This document shows positions 23,408 to 33,929 of a stretch of DNA of 64,000 bases, one piece after another. The DNA is from Liolophura sinensis (lineage: Eukaryota > Mollusca > Polyplacophora > Chitonida > Chitonidae). The notes beneath the pieces are model-generated. The model was not told the DNA's origin. It made no database searches and worked only from the letters and a program-made list of their open reading frames with translations. The DNA lies in NCBI RefSeq assembly GCF_032854445.1, contig NC_088295.1, forward strand, positions 10,901,385-10,965,384, in the 5' to 3' direction. Position numbers and translations under genes: made by a program. Position 1 is the stretch's first letter, and each line of letters opens with the position of its first letter.

Positions 23408-23884
23408 TGACGTTGTGTATATTTCCAAGGAGAGAAACCAAAATCACCAGCTCGGCATCACGGACGTTAGTGTCAACCCGTCCGCCCTGTGAAGTTACAC
23501 CTTAACAGGCTTTTGGGGAATAAACCATTGTCAGCGTGACGCGACCGGTATTGTCAGCCTGTAATTTTTCGATTGAGGAATTCGTCTGGGCTGTGGGTTC
23601 TATATTTACGTGGACTGACTCGCCCTTGAAAGCCGGAATATTCCAACCGGATTTTGAATTTGTCATCAGTAAGAGGCTATACAAACATATTTGTAATTAA
23701 TTGTATTGTTTTGCATATTACTGTCAGTTGTATTATTCGCCTATTTTGTTAAAATATATGTAGTGAACCTATTCAAGCGTCTTCGTGTTTCTTTGTTTGA
23801 TCTTGTGTCAGGCCTATCGCTGAACTGAGAGTTTAACAAGGCAGTTGTTTCTCATCTTTACTTTCCGATAGTGGTACCCTTACA

Positions 23885-24853
23885 GGGTGAATCAGTCGAT
23901 CAGGGTATTAGATAACTTATATCGTTCTCCTTCGAAACGTACTAGGCTCCATCCATTACCGATGCTAACACTGTTTTTGTTTTCTTTTATTTTGACGTCA
24001 GCGGAGGGAAATAAAGACTTTGGCTCGAAAAACATCTCACCGAGCTTATCTTTATGGATATATAATACTCTAGCTGCATTTTCCTTACAATAATTTGGTC
24101 GTTCAAACACATCGTTGGGTGGAGTTTGTGGTGTTATGCTCTACTGACTAAAGGCAATTTTAATAATGAGCATGAGTGTTTTTTACACTTAAGAGAAAAA
24201 GACCATAGCACAGCAGTTTACAGAAGACAAGTGGTCTTCATGGGACAATAAATTGGTTTTACCCAGGACCCATAAAAATGAAAGCAATCGGCGCACAAAT
24301 TTCCTGGAGTGTGTTCGGGGTTAAATTCCCGTATATTATCACTGGTTTATACCCCAGCTGTATACTAAATTATAAAGAATTAAAATGTGGTCCGCATAGG
24401 CATTTTTGGAAATTGGCCTTGCGATTATTGACCTGGAACGTCCTTAATGGTTGACGGCTGGTAAATGAATGTCTCTTTCGACGCGTGGATTGCATCCGCA
24501 GTCGTTTTAGAAAATGCTGTTTTGCAATTGCAATAGGGGCATGTCTACTTGCCATTTTTCCACTCTCTATACTACTATTCCCCACAAAGATCCAATTGAT
24601 AGAACTTCATCACTGATGGTTTCGGTGTTTTTAAAGTAGGTCACCGCTTCGTTAACGTCACGGCAGCAACGCCTTCTTCGGCTTAATTACATACAAGGGA
24701 AGCAATCCATGGGATGTTTCGTTGTTCACCAGGTTGCTGAATTTCCACGATTGTACCCCCCTTTTGGCTGACATATACCTGTTCTCGAATGAATACGACT
24801 GCGTAGAGAAACTGTGGAAGAGTAATCCTCACCAGGCCCGGTATTTCTCGTTG
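23885..24853. other. Gene-free stretch with one short duplicated segment
   Basis: 24,425-24,500 (TTGACCTGGAACGTCC...TTTCGACGCGTGG) resembles 25,683-25,765 (GTGACCTGGCACGTCC...TTTCGACGCATAG) in the same orientation. Nothing else was recognised. Confidence 0.5.
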
Positions 24854-24868
24854 ACTCAGCGGTATAAT

Positions 24869-24929
24869 CGTCGTCATATGACTGAAAAACTGTTGAGTAC
24901 GACGTTAAACCACAAGCACTCACTCACTC
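24869..24929 (+). mobile_element. Extremely 5'-truncated SINE with 15-bp target duplication
   Basis: A 61-bp piece (CGTCGTCATATGACTG...ACGACGTTAAACC...(ACTC)n) is identical in kind to the 3' end of the SINE at 9,608-9,933. It is flanked by exact copies of ACTCAGCGGTATAAT at 24,854-24,868 and 24,930-24,944. It is therefore a genuine insertion event, not a decayed fragment. Confidence 0.9.
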
Positions 24930-24990
24930 ACTCAGCGGTATAATGATCTGATATGATAACTTTAATCACTTCAGATATAGAAAGAGCTGT

Positions 24991-24992
<2 letters not shown>

Positions 24993-25055
<63 letters not shown>
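24993..25055. repeat. (TA)n microsatellite
   Basis: About 31 uninterrupted TA units. It abuts the start of the recognisable retroelement relic at 25,062. Confidence 0.95.
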
Positions 25056-25057
<2 letters not shown>

Positions 25058-25061
25058 ACCT

Positions 25062-25504
25062 TCACTGGATTCAGAGCACTCTCCAGATGGTACATCTTCT
25101 GTGGACCTATATTTTTACAAAGACCAAAGCGGGTTCCTCCCAGGCAGACTTTACGACAAAAGGCACAGTTTGAATTTTGGCATTGTAAGTTATCCTTACT
25201 TGGACACCAATATACCGAAGGGTTGTGCTCATGACGTTTAAACATCTCGCCTTGTATCATTTGTTATATCCTGTGTGTTCTGTGAAGATTTCAGTCAGCG
25301 TGACAAATTATTATTGCAAAAACTAGTGTGTCAAGGTTATTCCATCAAACGCCTTCACTCAAAGTGTTTTAATTTTTACAATGCGTATGATTCTCTTGTA
25401 AGCAAATATGATCACATCGACCAGAGTCTCTGGCACTCTGTTGCATCATTGTTTCTAAATCCACTCAACCGGGGACTAGGAACTGTGTATTCATTGTGTT
25501 GAAT
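25062..25504 (+). pseudogene. C-terminal relic of a retroelement reverse transcriptase protein
   Basis: One frame reads through YKDQSGFLPGRLYDKRHSL, then NFGIVSYPYLDTNIP, a single in-frame TAA at 25,239-25,241, then TSRLVSFVISC, DFSQRDKLLLQKLVCQGYS, FNFYNAYDSLVSKYDHID and a stop near 25,502. The series YDKR..FNF..VNFP.LDSNIP / Y.SQL.RY...C..F..R...L..KL..QGF / K..FY.....LV.KY is one I associate with the region downstream of RT in retroelement proteins common in molluscs and cnidarians (knowledge-based, not searched). No RT catalytic motif is present. The exact clade is unresolved. Confidence 0.6.
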
Positions 25505-25682
25505 TAGATAGACATGTCGGATATATGAACAGTTGCAATGAAAGTGCAACTGACATGCATATTTTATTCTTGACAACTTATAAACATGCATGGTGCACGA
25601 TCTGAATGCTGATTTCACTTATTCGCCCAAAATATACCTTGTGTACTGTTTAATTTCATACATTATTTTTTATTTCTTGAAT

Positions 25683-25865
25683 TAGTGACCTGGCACGTCC
25701 ATTTTGGTTGACAGCTGGTGTACAAATGTGTGTGTTTCGACGCATAGATTCGTCGCAATCCATATACTGCTGACCAGTGAGGTCGAAGACTCGAGCATAT
25801 AGGTGCCAATGGTTGAAACCGGACTAAGGGTGGTGGTGTACTCCGGCCTGTCAAGTGGCTTCAAA
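25683..25865. repeat. Short duplicated segment (paired with 24.43-24.50 kb)
   Basis: The first 80 bp resemble 24,425-24,500. The rest (to 25,865) is not seen elsewhere in the window. Short open frames on minus cover it without recognised domains. Confidence 0.4.
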
Positions 25866-25924
25866 CCATAACCTTGACATGGCCTCTTCCGTAGAAATGA
25901 ACAAGTCTTTTTTGAGCAAATTTA

Positions 25925-26180
25925 TTGAGTTATTTACCCGATGTTTAACGTCGTACTCAAGCATGATTTACTTAAGTAAAGACGGAGAGATTCATGGTTA
26001 GAGGAAGTCGGAGTGCACGTAGTAAACCATCTCTCGTTACCCGCACCTGACATACCACCCGAAGTAAAGCCGTGTAGCTGAATCAGCGATAACTGGATTC
26101 GAGCGCGCCACCTCAAGTGTGCAATGATCTGGCAGTCGCATTTAAGTCCTCGAGACCCCACTTTCCCAAATACATCACTC
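25925..26180 (-). mobile_element. Degenerate tRNA-derived SINE
   Basis: The left part (GATGTTTAACGTCGTACTCAAGCATGATTTAC...) corresponds to the tail-proximal region of the (AAAT)n-type SINE. On minus the right part contains GCGCTCGAATCCAG, a good B box for RNA polymerase III, about 100 bp from the left block. It is a longer but more diverged copy than the others. Confidence 0.6.
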
Positions 26181-26197
26181 AACGCGTATGTAGCAAG

Positions 26198-26747
26198 CTA
26201 CTGTATCACTACCATCACCTAGGCAAATGTTAGGAGTAAGCGTAGACTGGGAGAAGCGTAGATACGTTGTATAAAGATAAAGAAAACAAGCTTGATGATT
26301 TCCTACTACCAGCTAAAGGGCAGCTGATATTTAACGGAAGTTGTTGTAATAGAGAGATTAATGGGAGACCCGGTAGAGCCGTCTGGGTTGACTATATCCC
26401 TTATACTACCAATACCATTATAGCGGCTCTGCCGGCTGTGTATGCCTCCAGGCGTTGTCCGAGATTCCGTTTCTAGCCGGGGTTTATGGATTCTCTTCTT
26501 GTTTACAATGAGGTTATTCTTTTGAGCACGTCAAAACGCCAGACAATCGAACATTAAAATGATCTATAGAACACCATAAGCTGTTTTCAAATCTATTCCA
26601 GGGTTAAACGCCTGATTTCTTTATTTTCACAGATTTCTTGATAGACGATAGATCACTTCTGTTCTGCGTAAGATTTTCTATTATCGTAACTGATGGTATA
26701 TTATTCTGGAATCACAGAGGAGACTACTGTATCACTACCATCACCTA
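26198..26747. repeat. Exact 24-bp direct repeats bracketing 502 bp
   Basis: The 24-bp word beginning CTACTGTATCACTACC and ending CATCACCTA is found without mismatch at 26,198-26,221 and 26,724-26,747. The 502 bp between them has no recognised coding or repeat content. This could be a long target-site duplication around an unidentified insertion, or a local duplication. Confidence 0.85.
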
Positions 26748-27311
26748 AACATTCATGAATCATTAAAATATTATTCATGGCCATTGTTTCACGAACACTC
26801 CTTTATAAGCACTAACTTGAGCCTAGTTTTAGCTGATCAAACACAGATGGTTCGAAGGGTGTGCGCAATCAAGACAAAAGCACCCAATCTTTCGCCTCGG
26901 CAAACAAATACAATTTTGTGAAATTTCCCTTAGGACGCCATAACAAAAGTGGGATACTTTAGTCGGCTCCCGGGCAATTGGTTACGTGGTCAAGAGTTAT
27001 AAAATTCCAAGTTGCGCTCATATCGTTGTTTGCATAAATCACACATGAGGTATTTGTTCTACGCAGGTAGTCTAAGCTGGATGTAGCAATGTAGTAAATG
27101 GACGACACAAATAGCCATAAGAGCCAACGGAGAAGACAGTCTTTTACGATGTGAGGAGAAACGTGTTTTCGGGTCCGAATGACACAGGCTAAGATAGATT
27201 GAAGTACTTTTTATTCAGATGCAATTTAAATCTTTCTATATAAGACGACATAACGTTTTAGATTTTCAGCGTTTAAAGTATGTAAGTATATAAGATGATC
27301 TGCACCCGAAG

Positions 27312-27690
27312 ACACATCAGTTCTTTGTCTACATGAATGGCAAGATAAGCCGTTTGACATACAGTATCTCAGATTCTTTGTCCATTGGTAACAACTCTTT
27401 CAGTGACAATGCTACTGTCAATGGGTCGATTGGTTTTGTATTTTGACTTGTTTACAGCGACTGTGTCTGTATTGTGGATTTCATTAAGCGACTAGAATGA
27501 CAGCTTTATGACTGGGTCCTTCGCTAATCTCGACTAATCTGGACTCATCCGCTGCCGCATTCACCACACCAGCACGGTGTCAGATTTGTGGTCGGCCTGA
27601 GAGTAACAAACGACTTACCAGTCGCGGATAACCGATACTTCTTATGGGATATAGAGTTTAATGCTAGAACGTTATGGAGATTTTCATTTT
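27312..27690 (+). repeat. Dispersed repeat, copy 1 (paired with 35.94-36.32 kb)
   Basis: Aligns along about 380 bp with 35,944-36,320. Shared words include ACATACAGTATCTCAGATTC, GGTAACAACTCTTTCAGTG, TGTCAATGGGTCGATTGG and CGGTGTCAGATTTGTGG. There are roughly one or two differences per ten bases. No open frame is conserved. Unknown interspersed element. Confidence 0.8.
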
Positions 27691-29049
27691 GTTAACTTCA
27701 TATTGCGTCTGTCAGATTCCTTAAATAAAACGTTAACTTCTGCTGGAATTTTTTAACATTTAGATTGACTTACATTAGTTATTAAATTAGGCAGTCGTCT
27801 TTATTATGTATGCAGTCGGTTTTAACGAAACAAGTTTACTAAATATGATGTGGGGAATGCAGTTGTCTTGCAACATAAAGCATAAACACTCAATATTACA
27901 AAACAACTTTCGAAAACTTTTTTATTTTCACAGATTCGTTTGTCACGTCATTCAATTTTTCAAAGTTAATTTAATTTTACACTTCGCTGGCATCTCTCTA
28001 ACACCCTCTTGACAATAGACTCAGTTTCTAAAGGCAATTTTTCAAAAATAATGATTTTGACTTCCCATGCTCACCTTTTTTTGCTTTAGCATGATAATAC
28101 CATTAGGAATTCCCTATAGATATTCTGTCAGCTCAGACTACAACACGACTTCATTTTTATTTGCTTCTGTTTAGTCTCCGGGGACGTTTTGCTAGCAAAT
28201 TCCATTCTTAGAACTGACCGTTTTACCATGGAATAGCCAACGTCATGGACTGTTGGCTCACTACAACTACTTGGTGAGGTATTCCATTTGTCACAAGCCT
28301 TACCCGATGAGTTCATGCTCCTTCCTAGCTGCAATCTGCTCGGATGAATTGCACGGTCGTTGATACCATAGACGATAACTACAGGTATTTTCAGTGGCTG
28401 GAAAGTGTTGTTAGGTCAGGAACGAATTACTTCGGCGGGCCAGATTTGAATTTAACTTCTTTTACAAATAAAACTACACTCTAGGCTAACGTTTTTTGAA
28501 ACGCCGGGAAAAGGCACACGTCATGTATCTTACATAGAAAATGTCTTTCTATGTCGACTCTACATTTAGTATCCTAAAGATAATGGTTAACATTTATACA
28601 ATTAGTTTTTGTTCATTAACGGCAACTTCCCTTTTTGTTTATAAATCCGAGGCACGACAGAAGTGTGACTGCAGGTTGAGGCAGTATATGTGTCAATAAT
28701 ACTCATATCGCGAATAGAAGAGACTTGATTTCCCGCTTCATACAAATTTTATGTTTAAGTTGCACTGGACCTGCTCCGTGGGGCGCAATTAGACTCTTCC
28801 CTCACTTCTCGCCCACTTACAGCATATCAGAGAGCCCAGGGAGTAGCATGTATTTGATTCGTTGTTTCCTTTCAAACTTTGAGGATTTATTGACACTGCT
28901 GCACTCTTTATACTGCACGTCCCCGTCTAAGCCAGGTATAGTTTGTCATAACCGCTACCCGATGAGTTTATGCTCCTCACAACTCCAAGCTGCTCGGATG
29001 AATTGCACTGTTATCTTCCCAGGTCAGACAGACCTGGGTTGTGTAAGGA
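27691..29049. other. Gene-free stretch with an internal duplication
   Basis: 28,297-28,363 and 28,945-29,012 share TACCCGATGAGTT, ATGCTCCT, and GCTGCTCGGATGAATTGCAC-type words in the same order, so about 70 bp is duplicated 650 bp apart. An open frame at 28,725-29,150 crosses the second copy and runs into a minisatellite. I do not regard it as coding. Confidence 0.5.
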
Positions 29050-29284
29050 AACTGTCTACCCTGGTGGAATGTATGTATATGAACGCATGCTTCGGGTTTT
29101 ATGTCGTCTCTGGCAGAATGTATGTGTATGTAGCCTACGTAAGCTTGTAGTTTAACGCCGCCTCTGGCCGAATGTTTGTATATGTACGCATGCTTGGGGT
29201 TTCACGTCGTTTCTGGCCGAATGTATGTGTGTGTATGTCTGCTTGAGGTTTTTTGCTGTCCCTGGCCGAATGTATGTATTATAA
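29050..29284. repeat. Minisatellite, about 50-60-bp unit, 4 copies
   Basis: Four diverged units share TCTCTGGCCGAATGTATGT, a TGTATGTACGCATG-like stretch and GCTTGGGGTTT. A second array of the same family lies at 30,440-30,620. Reading frames through it are by-products of the period. Confidence 0.8.
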
Positions 29285-29407
29285 GTTACCCCGTCCCTGC
29301 GAGTTTGATACTGAATATTATCTTGTTTCCTGGCAAAAATGCAGGAGTATGGCATTCGCAAGGAAACGGGATAAGATTCAGCATCAAACAAGCACGGATG
29401 GGGTAAC
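29285..29407. repeat. Foldback element with 50-bp inverted arms
   Basis: 29,285-29,334 and 29,358-29,407 are inverted copies of one another with 41 of 50 positions matching by eye, around a 23-bp spacer. The ends are GTTACCCC / GGGGTAAC. No convincing target duplication flanks it. It follows the minisatellite directly. A small MITE-like or foldback transposon is the likeliest identity. Confidence 0.75.
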
Positions 29408-29641
29408 GAATTTATTTCCACGAGCAGCCTTACGATCAGAGAAGTTTAGGCACTAACATGACTACAGTGTCGGCAATATGCAATGTGGCACTAAAACGTA
29501 ACACAAAACATCTTGATTTCGGAAAGATATGGCTTAAAATGTTCAAATTATCGTATAATGTATGGTCATATTTCCCAGAAATCTATATGTAAAACGCACA
29601 GAATAGTGCGAAAACTGCTATATAACCCATCAAATAATTTA

Positions 29642-29836
29642 TTTATTTATTTATTTGACTGGTGTTTTACGCCGTACTCAAGAATATTTCACTTATACGA
29701 CGGCGGCCAGCATTATGGTGGGTGGAAACCGGGCACAGCCTGGGGGGAAACCCACGACCATCCGCAGGTTGCTGTCAGACCTTCCCACGTACGACCGGAG
29801 AGGAAGCCAGCATGAGCTGGACTTGAACTCACAGCG
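29642..29836 (-). mobile_element. SINE with B box and 13-bp target duplication
   Basis: The most complete copy of the (AAAT)n-tail type. The tail is at the left, followed by GACTGGTGTTTTACGCCGTA, CTTATACGACGGCGGCCAGC, the GGAAACCGGGCACAG block and CACGACCATCCGCAGGTTGC. On minus the far end contains GAGTTCAAGTCC, a B box, which marks the tRNA-derived head; the A-box half is missing. Flanks are ATCAAATAATTTA (29,629-29,641) and ATCAAAGAATTTA (29,837-29,849), a 13-bp duplication with one mismatch. Confidence 0.9.
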
Positions 29837-30439
29837 ATCAAAGAATTTAACAAATCTTTGTAATCTATGTCAAGTCCGACATGCCAAATAAAAAAATACA
29901 AAATGAAATTGGGATACGGACTGCGGGAAATCAGGTCACAGCGTGACGTCAAATATAGGTCAAGCGAAAGCCTAACATCGGAAATTTCAACTTCTGCGGG
30001 ATATAAATGTAAAACGATAGTGTTCTATTTCAGTCACAACATTGTGGTAATGGATATTCAACTTAATGATGTTACATCTGGATAATATCAGCTACGGATT
30101 TGGTTGTCTAGGTAGCCGTTGAAACTCACAAAAGAGATCGTGTTAGCGATTTCACGACCGTCGGGCATCACTTGCTGAGTGCATGGAGTAACACAATGAA
30201 TGTAACAGGGGCCATTTACAAAAGTAGTTCCAGCAGGGTCAAGTGTGGGTCATGGGTCAAGGTCTCCAGCAGTGTAATAGCAAAATGTAATGACAAAAGT
30301 GATATCTAACTGGTAAAAATATCATTTTTATCAGTGAAGGAAATACTGGGATTTCAATGATGTGTAAATAATAAGAACATTTACCCCACTCCACGTGACT
30401 GCTCTCAACCAATGGCTAGCCTAGAATCTGCTGCGTATT

Positions 30440-30620
30440 ATTGTAGGGGTTTTACGCTGTCTCTGGCCTAATGCAAGTACGTGTATGCATGTATGGGTTT
30501 TTATGCCGTCACTGGCTGAATTTATGTATTTGTATGTATGCTTGGGGTTTTACCAGTCTCTGACCGAATGTATGTGTATGTAGGTAAGCTTGGGGTTTTA
30601 GGCCGTGTCTGGCTGAATAT
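30440..30620. repeat. Second array of the 29.05-kb minisatellite family
   Basis: About three to four units of GGGGTTTTACGCTGTCTCTGG, CTAATG.A..TACGTGTATG.A and TATGCTTGGGGTTTTA, in the same orientation as 29,050-29,284. The 820 bp between the arrays hold the foldback element and a SINE. Confidence 0.8.
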
Positions 30621-30629
30621 TGTGTTAAA

Positions 30630-32140
30630 TCCTCAATAAATGTTGGTGCAAGTTAACCCAGAAATACGCCGATAAACAGAAGGGCGATGTGTATGAGACT
30701 GACACATAAATTCCTGCATGGTTAGACGGCGGATCACAAGGAATCCAAGAAGTTCAAATGAGAGCGATGCAACTGATACTGTCCTGTGAAATACGGCTAG
30801 CAGGAGTTGATCGTACATCGCTTGGCCTGTGATTGTATAGTGCCATTTCCAATCAGAGAGTCGTACGGAAATTTTTGAGCCACATAAACCATGACAGACA
30901 AGACCTTGCCACGAATTGTCAAACCCACTACAAGTTTTAGGGGTTCCCAGTAGATGACACAACAGTTCTATTGTCACTGGGAAGCAAACTGCATGACTGA
31001 AGGCGTGAAGCTATTGCTTTACTTATGACACTCACAGCAGTGCCCGAATCAAACAAAACAATCACTGGTTAAGCTTGCTTGTAATACGTACACCATGATT
31101 AGAACGGCCAACTGTAACTACTTCAGCCCCAGTCTGGCTTGAGCTTTTACTACTGTAAGCAGCACATTCAATATTTGTACTGTATACTTTATTTACATTA
31201 TCTCATCCAGTGTATGTATCACTACTGGGAACACCTTGATTTCCGGTCAAGAACCGTTTGTATTTACAGTGTAGTCAGTGTTTACAGTATGTTCAGTTTT
31301 CCATACTGATACGGGACTTCAAACATTCCTCTGGCCACCCCTTCCGTCCAGGAGTGACCATCATTGATTTAAATTCTACTTGTTCCTGCATGAATTTTCA
31401 ACTTCTTCAACCAGGCCGCACTGGCTGCTCGTCTGTTGTTCTTAGGCTTCGTCCTACATTTCTTGTTTGCGATGTTTGGGTTCCGCGTCCTCTGTCATGA
31501 AAAGCCTGGTTGTTCTTGTTTCTGTGTTTATTGTCGCTTTTTCTGTAGGGTTCCAAGCTATGCATTCACTGACACCATTTGTTCAGCTAATAACTCTACT
31601 TTCTCCAAATCACTTGGTAGACGAGAACCCAGACGTGACACGCCTTCTTTTGCCGACTCTATAATATCAGGAGCAGAGTAAGCATGCTCAGTATTTATAT
31701 TATAGCTTGTCATTCCAGTACGCAGGTAGTTTCTCTCCCCTTACAATGAGGCGGCTATAACATTCTTCGCTTTTGGCTATGCGTAAGGCGTGATCAAAAG
31801 CTGGAGTCTGATAGCATCACGAGACGTTTAATTTCTGGACATAGACCTGGAATAAAATGCTCCATTGCTAATTTATGCACACACTCTCTCGTTAAATCAG
31901 AATGTGCTCGCCGTGACAGTGGCAGTATTGCATGGTTGTAATCATCAACACAATCACCTCGTAACTGCTGCCTTTGGAACAAATCTGAGTTATAAGCCCT
32001 TTGTAATTCTTTTGGTCAAAATTTTTCAGTTAGTAGCTGTAAAACCGTGTGATAATTTTGTTTGTGTTGTTCCTGACATTAAAAGAACAGGAGAGTTTGA
32101 ACGGAGGAGCTTCAAGACGGGAACTGCTCGCCGTCATAGT
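30630..32140 (-). pseudogene. Retroelement gag-protease relic
   Basis: Reading down the minus strand from about 32,080, I see a retrotransposon capsid-type segment: LFQRQQLRGDCVDDYNHAI, then a LTRECVHKLAMEHFIPGL segment, open from 31,982 to 31,794. After a frameshift it continues HALRIAKSEECYSR. A degraded basic stretch (RGRGTQTSQTRN) lies where nucleocapsid would be. Further on, about 31,060-31,020, VLFDSGTAVSVISKAI is an aspartic-protease active site (DSG form of D-T/S-G). An open stretch (30,977-30,633) may be the rest of the protease in a mixed frame. No RT, integrase or LTR is attached. It may or may not belong to the same family as the 18.65-kb element. Confidence 0.7.
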
Positions 32141-33114
32141 CCATTATCCCGACAAAGTATTATATAACATCACACGTCGTGTACTGTCTCATTTGTTATA
32201 CTGTAAATAAACGGTTTGTTGTTAGAGGTCCTCATAATCACCGGGAAGGTATTGTAAACACACAGAAAACTCATTAGTTCTTGCATTCCGCATGTGTGTT
32301 ATCAACGTGAGATTGTGTGGTGTAAGCTAACAGTGGTGATTCCAAGGTAGGTTTGCTGTCATGCTATTGGAAATATTTTAATAAAACTACATATAACTAC
32401 TGCATTAATTTCATTCTCCTCAGAATTTTTACTGAATAAATAAAAGCTTAAATATATTGTTTCTAAAATTTACAGACAGCCAGCAGGATGTCTATGATCA
32501 CTTATCAGACTCTATTTTCTTGTATTCAGTGGAATAGAAAAGATTGGGATAAAAAGCATTATCCCAATTCTTTGAAATTTTGCAGCTGGTTCACTGTCAT
32601 GTTTCATACCCACTGTGTTTGTGTCCTTGCTTCCAAGAGGTCGCCATGGACGAGACAGCCATTGTTGGTAATCACTACGGATCCTGATGCCAAAGGTATA
32701 GAGGCTCGCCTCTGTCAGTCTCATCTGTACAAATATCCATCTACACAATGATAAACATAGCCTGGATTACCATAAAGTATTCACACCTAGATAAACAATC
32801 GAAAGTAAGGAGAAATTTAGCCCATAATACGCCCAATCAACACTAAAGAATGACAGCTGTACTGACAACTCTTTTCATCAGCTGTAGAAAGTTACATTTT
32901 TCATAAGCTCAAACACGTCAATAATAATTCCACTAACCGTGAGGGGATTAAGTATTGTAACTTTTCTTCAGTCATAAATCGTTTGAGCCTCTGGACAATC
33001 TTACTCTATAGGTTAAACAGTCAGTGTAATTATACACCATTAAAAATAACAAGTAAAATAATAAAAACGCCGTACAACAAATGCAAATTGCAACAAATTG
33101 CTTACTTATAGATT
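32141..33114. other. Gene-free stretch, nothing recognised
   Basis: Frames of 78-87 codons overlap on opposite strands at 32,488-32,751 without recognised domains. They could be further upstream sequence of the gag relic, but I cannot show this. Confidence 0.4.
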
Positions 33115-33300
33115 ACTTATGTATTTATGTGACTGATGTTTATAGCCATATTGTAGAATGTTTCACACGCATGACGGCGGTCAGGATTTGGATGGACGAA
33201 TCCGGCGACCTCAGCCAGGTTCCTGATTTAATGCCGCAGCAGAAGCTCCATTAGGGAACGTCGTGATATAGTCTTAGCGAAACACATTTAACCTCCCGAG
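33115..33300 (-). mobile_element. Degenerate SINE
   Basis: TATTTATGTGACTGATGTTTATAGCC, GTAGAATGTTTCACACGCATGACGGCGGTCAGGAT and GGTTCCTGATTTAATGCCGC line up with the tail-to-head order of the SINE at 29,642-29,836. It is strongly diverged and the boundaries are unclear. Confidence 0.55.
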
Positions 33301-33698
33301 CTAGCTAGGATTGTGTGTGCAAAATGCCTTGTTTTTCGACGTGAGCACGGGAGTGCCGTATGAGTTGTGCAAGGCAATAGTACGTTAAACAGGGATTCTA
33401 TTTCGTATCGTCCACAACACCATCATTCTATCAAGAATTGTTAGACATGGTCCAACTGATAGTTAAACTAGGCCTTCCTCTATGACAAGATGCATTAGTT
33501 TACCAGCTCACTGATTTATGCCGATGTAAGAATTTTCCCAAAAGTTCATTATTCAAGAAAGTTAATGAAATCTGTAAAACGTTTATCCTGCTGCTATGGG
33601 TGGAGCTAGATATGATCGAACACTTGCATCTGCATCTGCCATTGCTTGGAAACTGCTTACTGTTCTGTCTGAATTCCCAGCACCTGTAAAAACGGCTG

Positions 33699-33792
33699 TG
33701 TACAAATGTACAAGAAAACAATGACATGTGTATGGTCATTCACAAATTGCATACAACTGATACACGTCATCGTGGTTGTGCACATTTGTACA
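33699..33792. other. Long imperfect hairpin
   Basis: The arms of about 33-36 nt (TGTACAAATGTACAAGAAAAC... and ...GTTGTGCACATTTGTACA) pair with a few mismatches around a loop of about 26 nt. The outer TGTACAAATGT/ACATTTGTACA is perfect. It could be an inverted-repeat transposon relic or a hairpin RNA. Confidence 0.5.
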
Positions 33793-33929
33793 TTTTTGTC
33801 AAAAAAGTATGTACCACTCGTACACAGTGGTTTCTTTTAGAGAATACACTTAAACTGTAACACGTTAAAGGATTTATACTGATTTGCTATTTATTACTTA
33901 AGGTTAATCCTCACACGACCACTCTACCT

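Larger units (their letters stand above)
18652..23884 (+). mobile_element. Decayed Ty3/gypsy-type LTR retrotransposon, Gmr1-like gene order
   Basis: Two related LTRs (18,652 and 22,536 onward, both beginning TGTTA) flank an internal region of about 2.9 kb. Pol remnants on the same strand run integrase (19.84-21.05 kb), reverse transcriptase (21.14-21.73 kb), RNase H (22.13-22.38 kb), then a polypurine tract and the 3' LTR. Typical Ty3/gypsy elements have integrase last. Integrase before RT/RNase H is the order described for Gmr1-like elements. Gag and protease are missing: only about 200 bp separates the 5' LTR from integrase. Many stops and frameshifts show that the copy is dead. Flanking GAGTG / GGGTG could be an imperfect target-site duplication. 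Confidence 0.85.
22536..23884 (+). repeat. 3' LTR of the gypsy-type element, with two insertions
   Basis: Matches the 5' LTR from end to end but is about 370 bp longer because of a SINE (22,995-23,123 plus its target duplication) and a GC-rich insertion with a 34-bp tandem duplication (about 23,148-23,407). Substitutions between the two LTRs are frequent, which points to an old integration. The right end is placed at TTACA (23,884) with some uncertainty. Confidence 0.85.

Noticed and set aside
28725-29150. 141-codon plus-strand frame
   Set aside because: It crosses a short duplicated segment and ends inside the roughly 50-bp minisatellite, with no recognisable domain.
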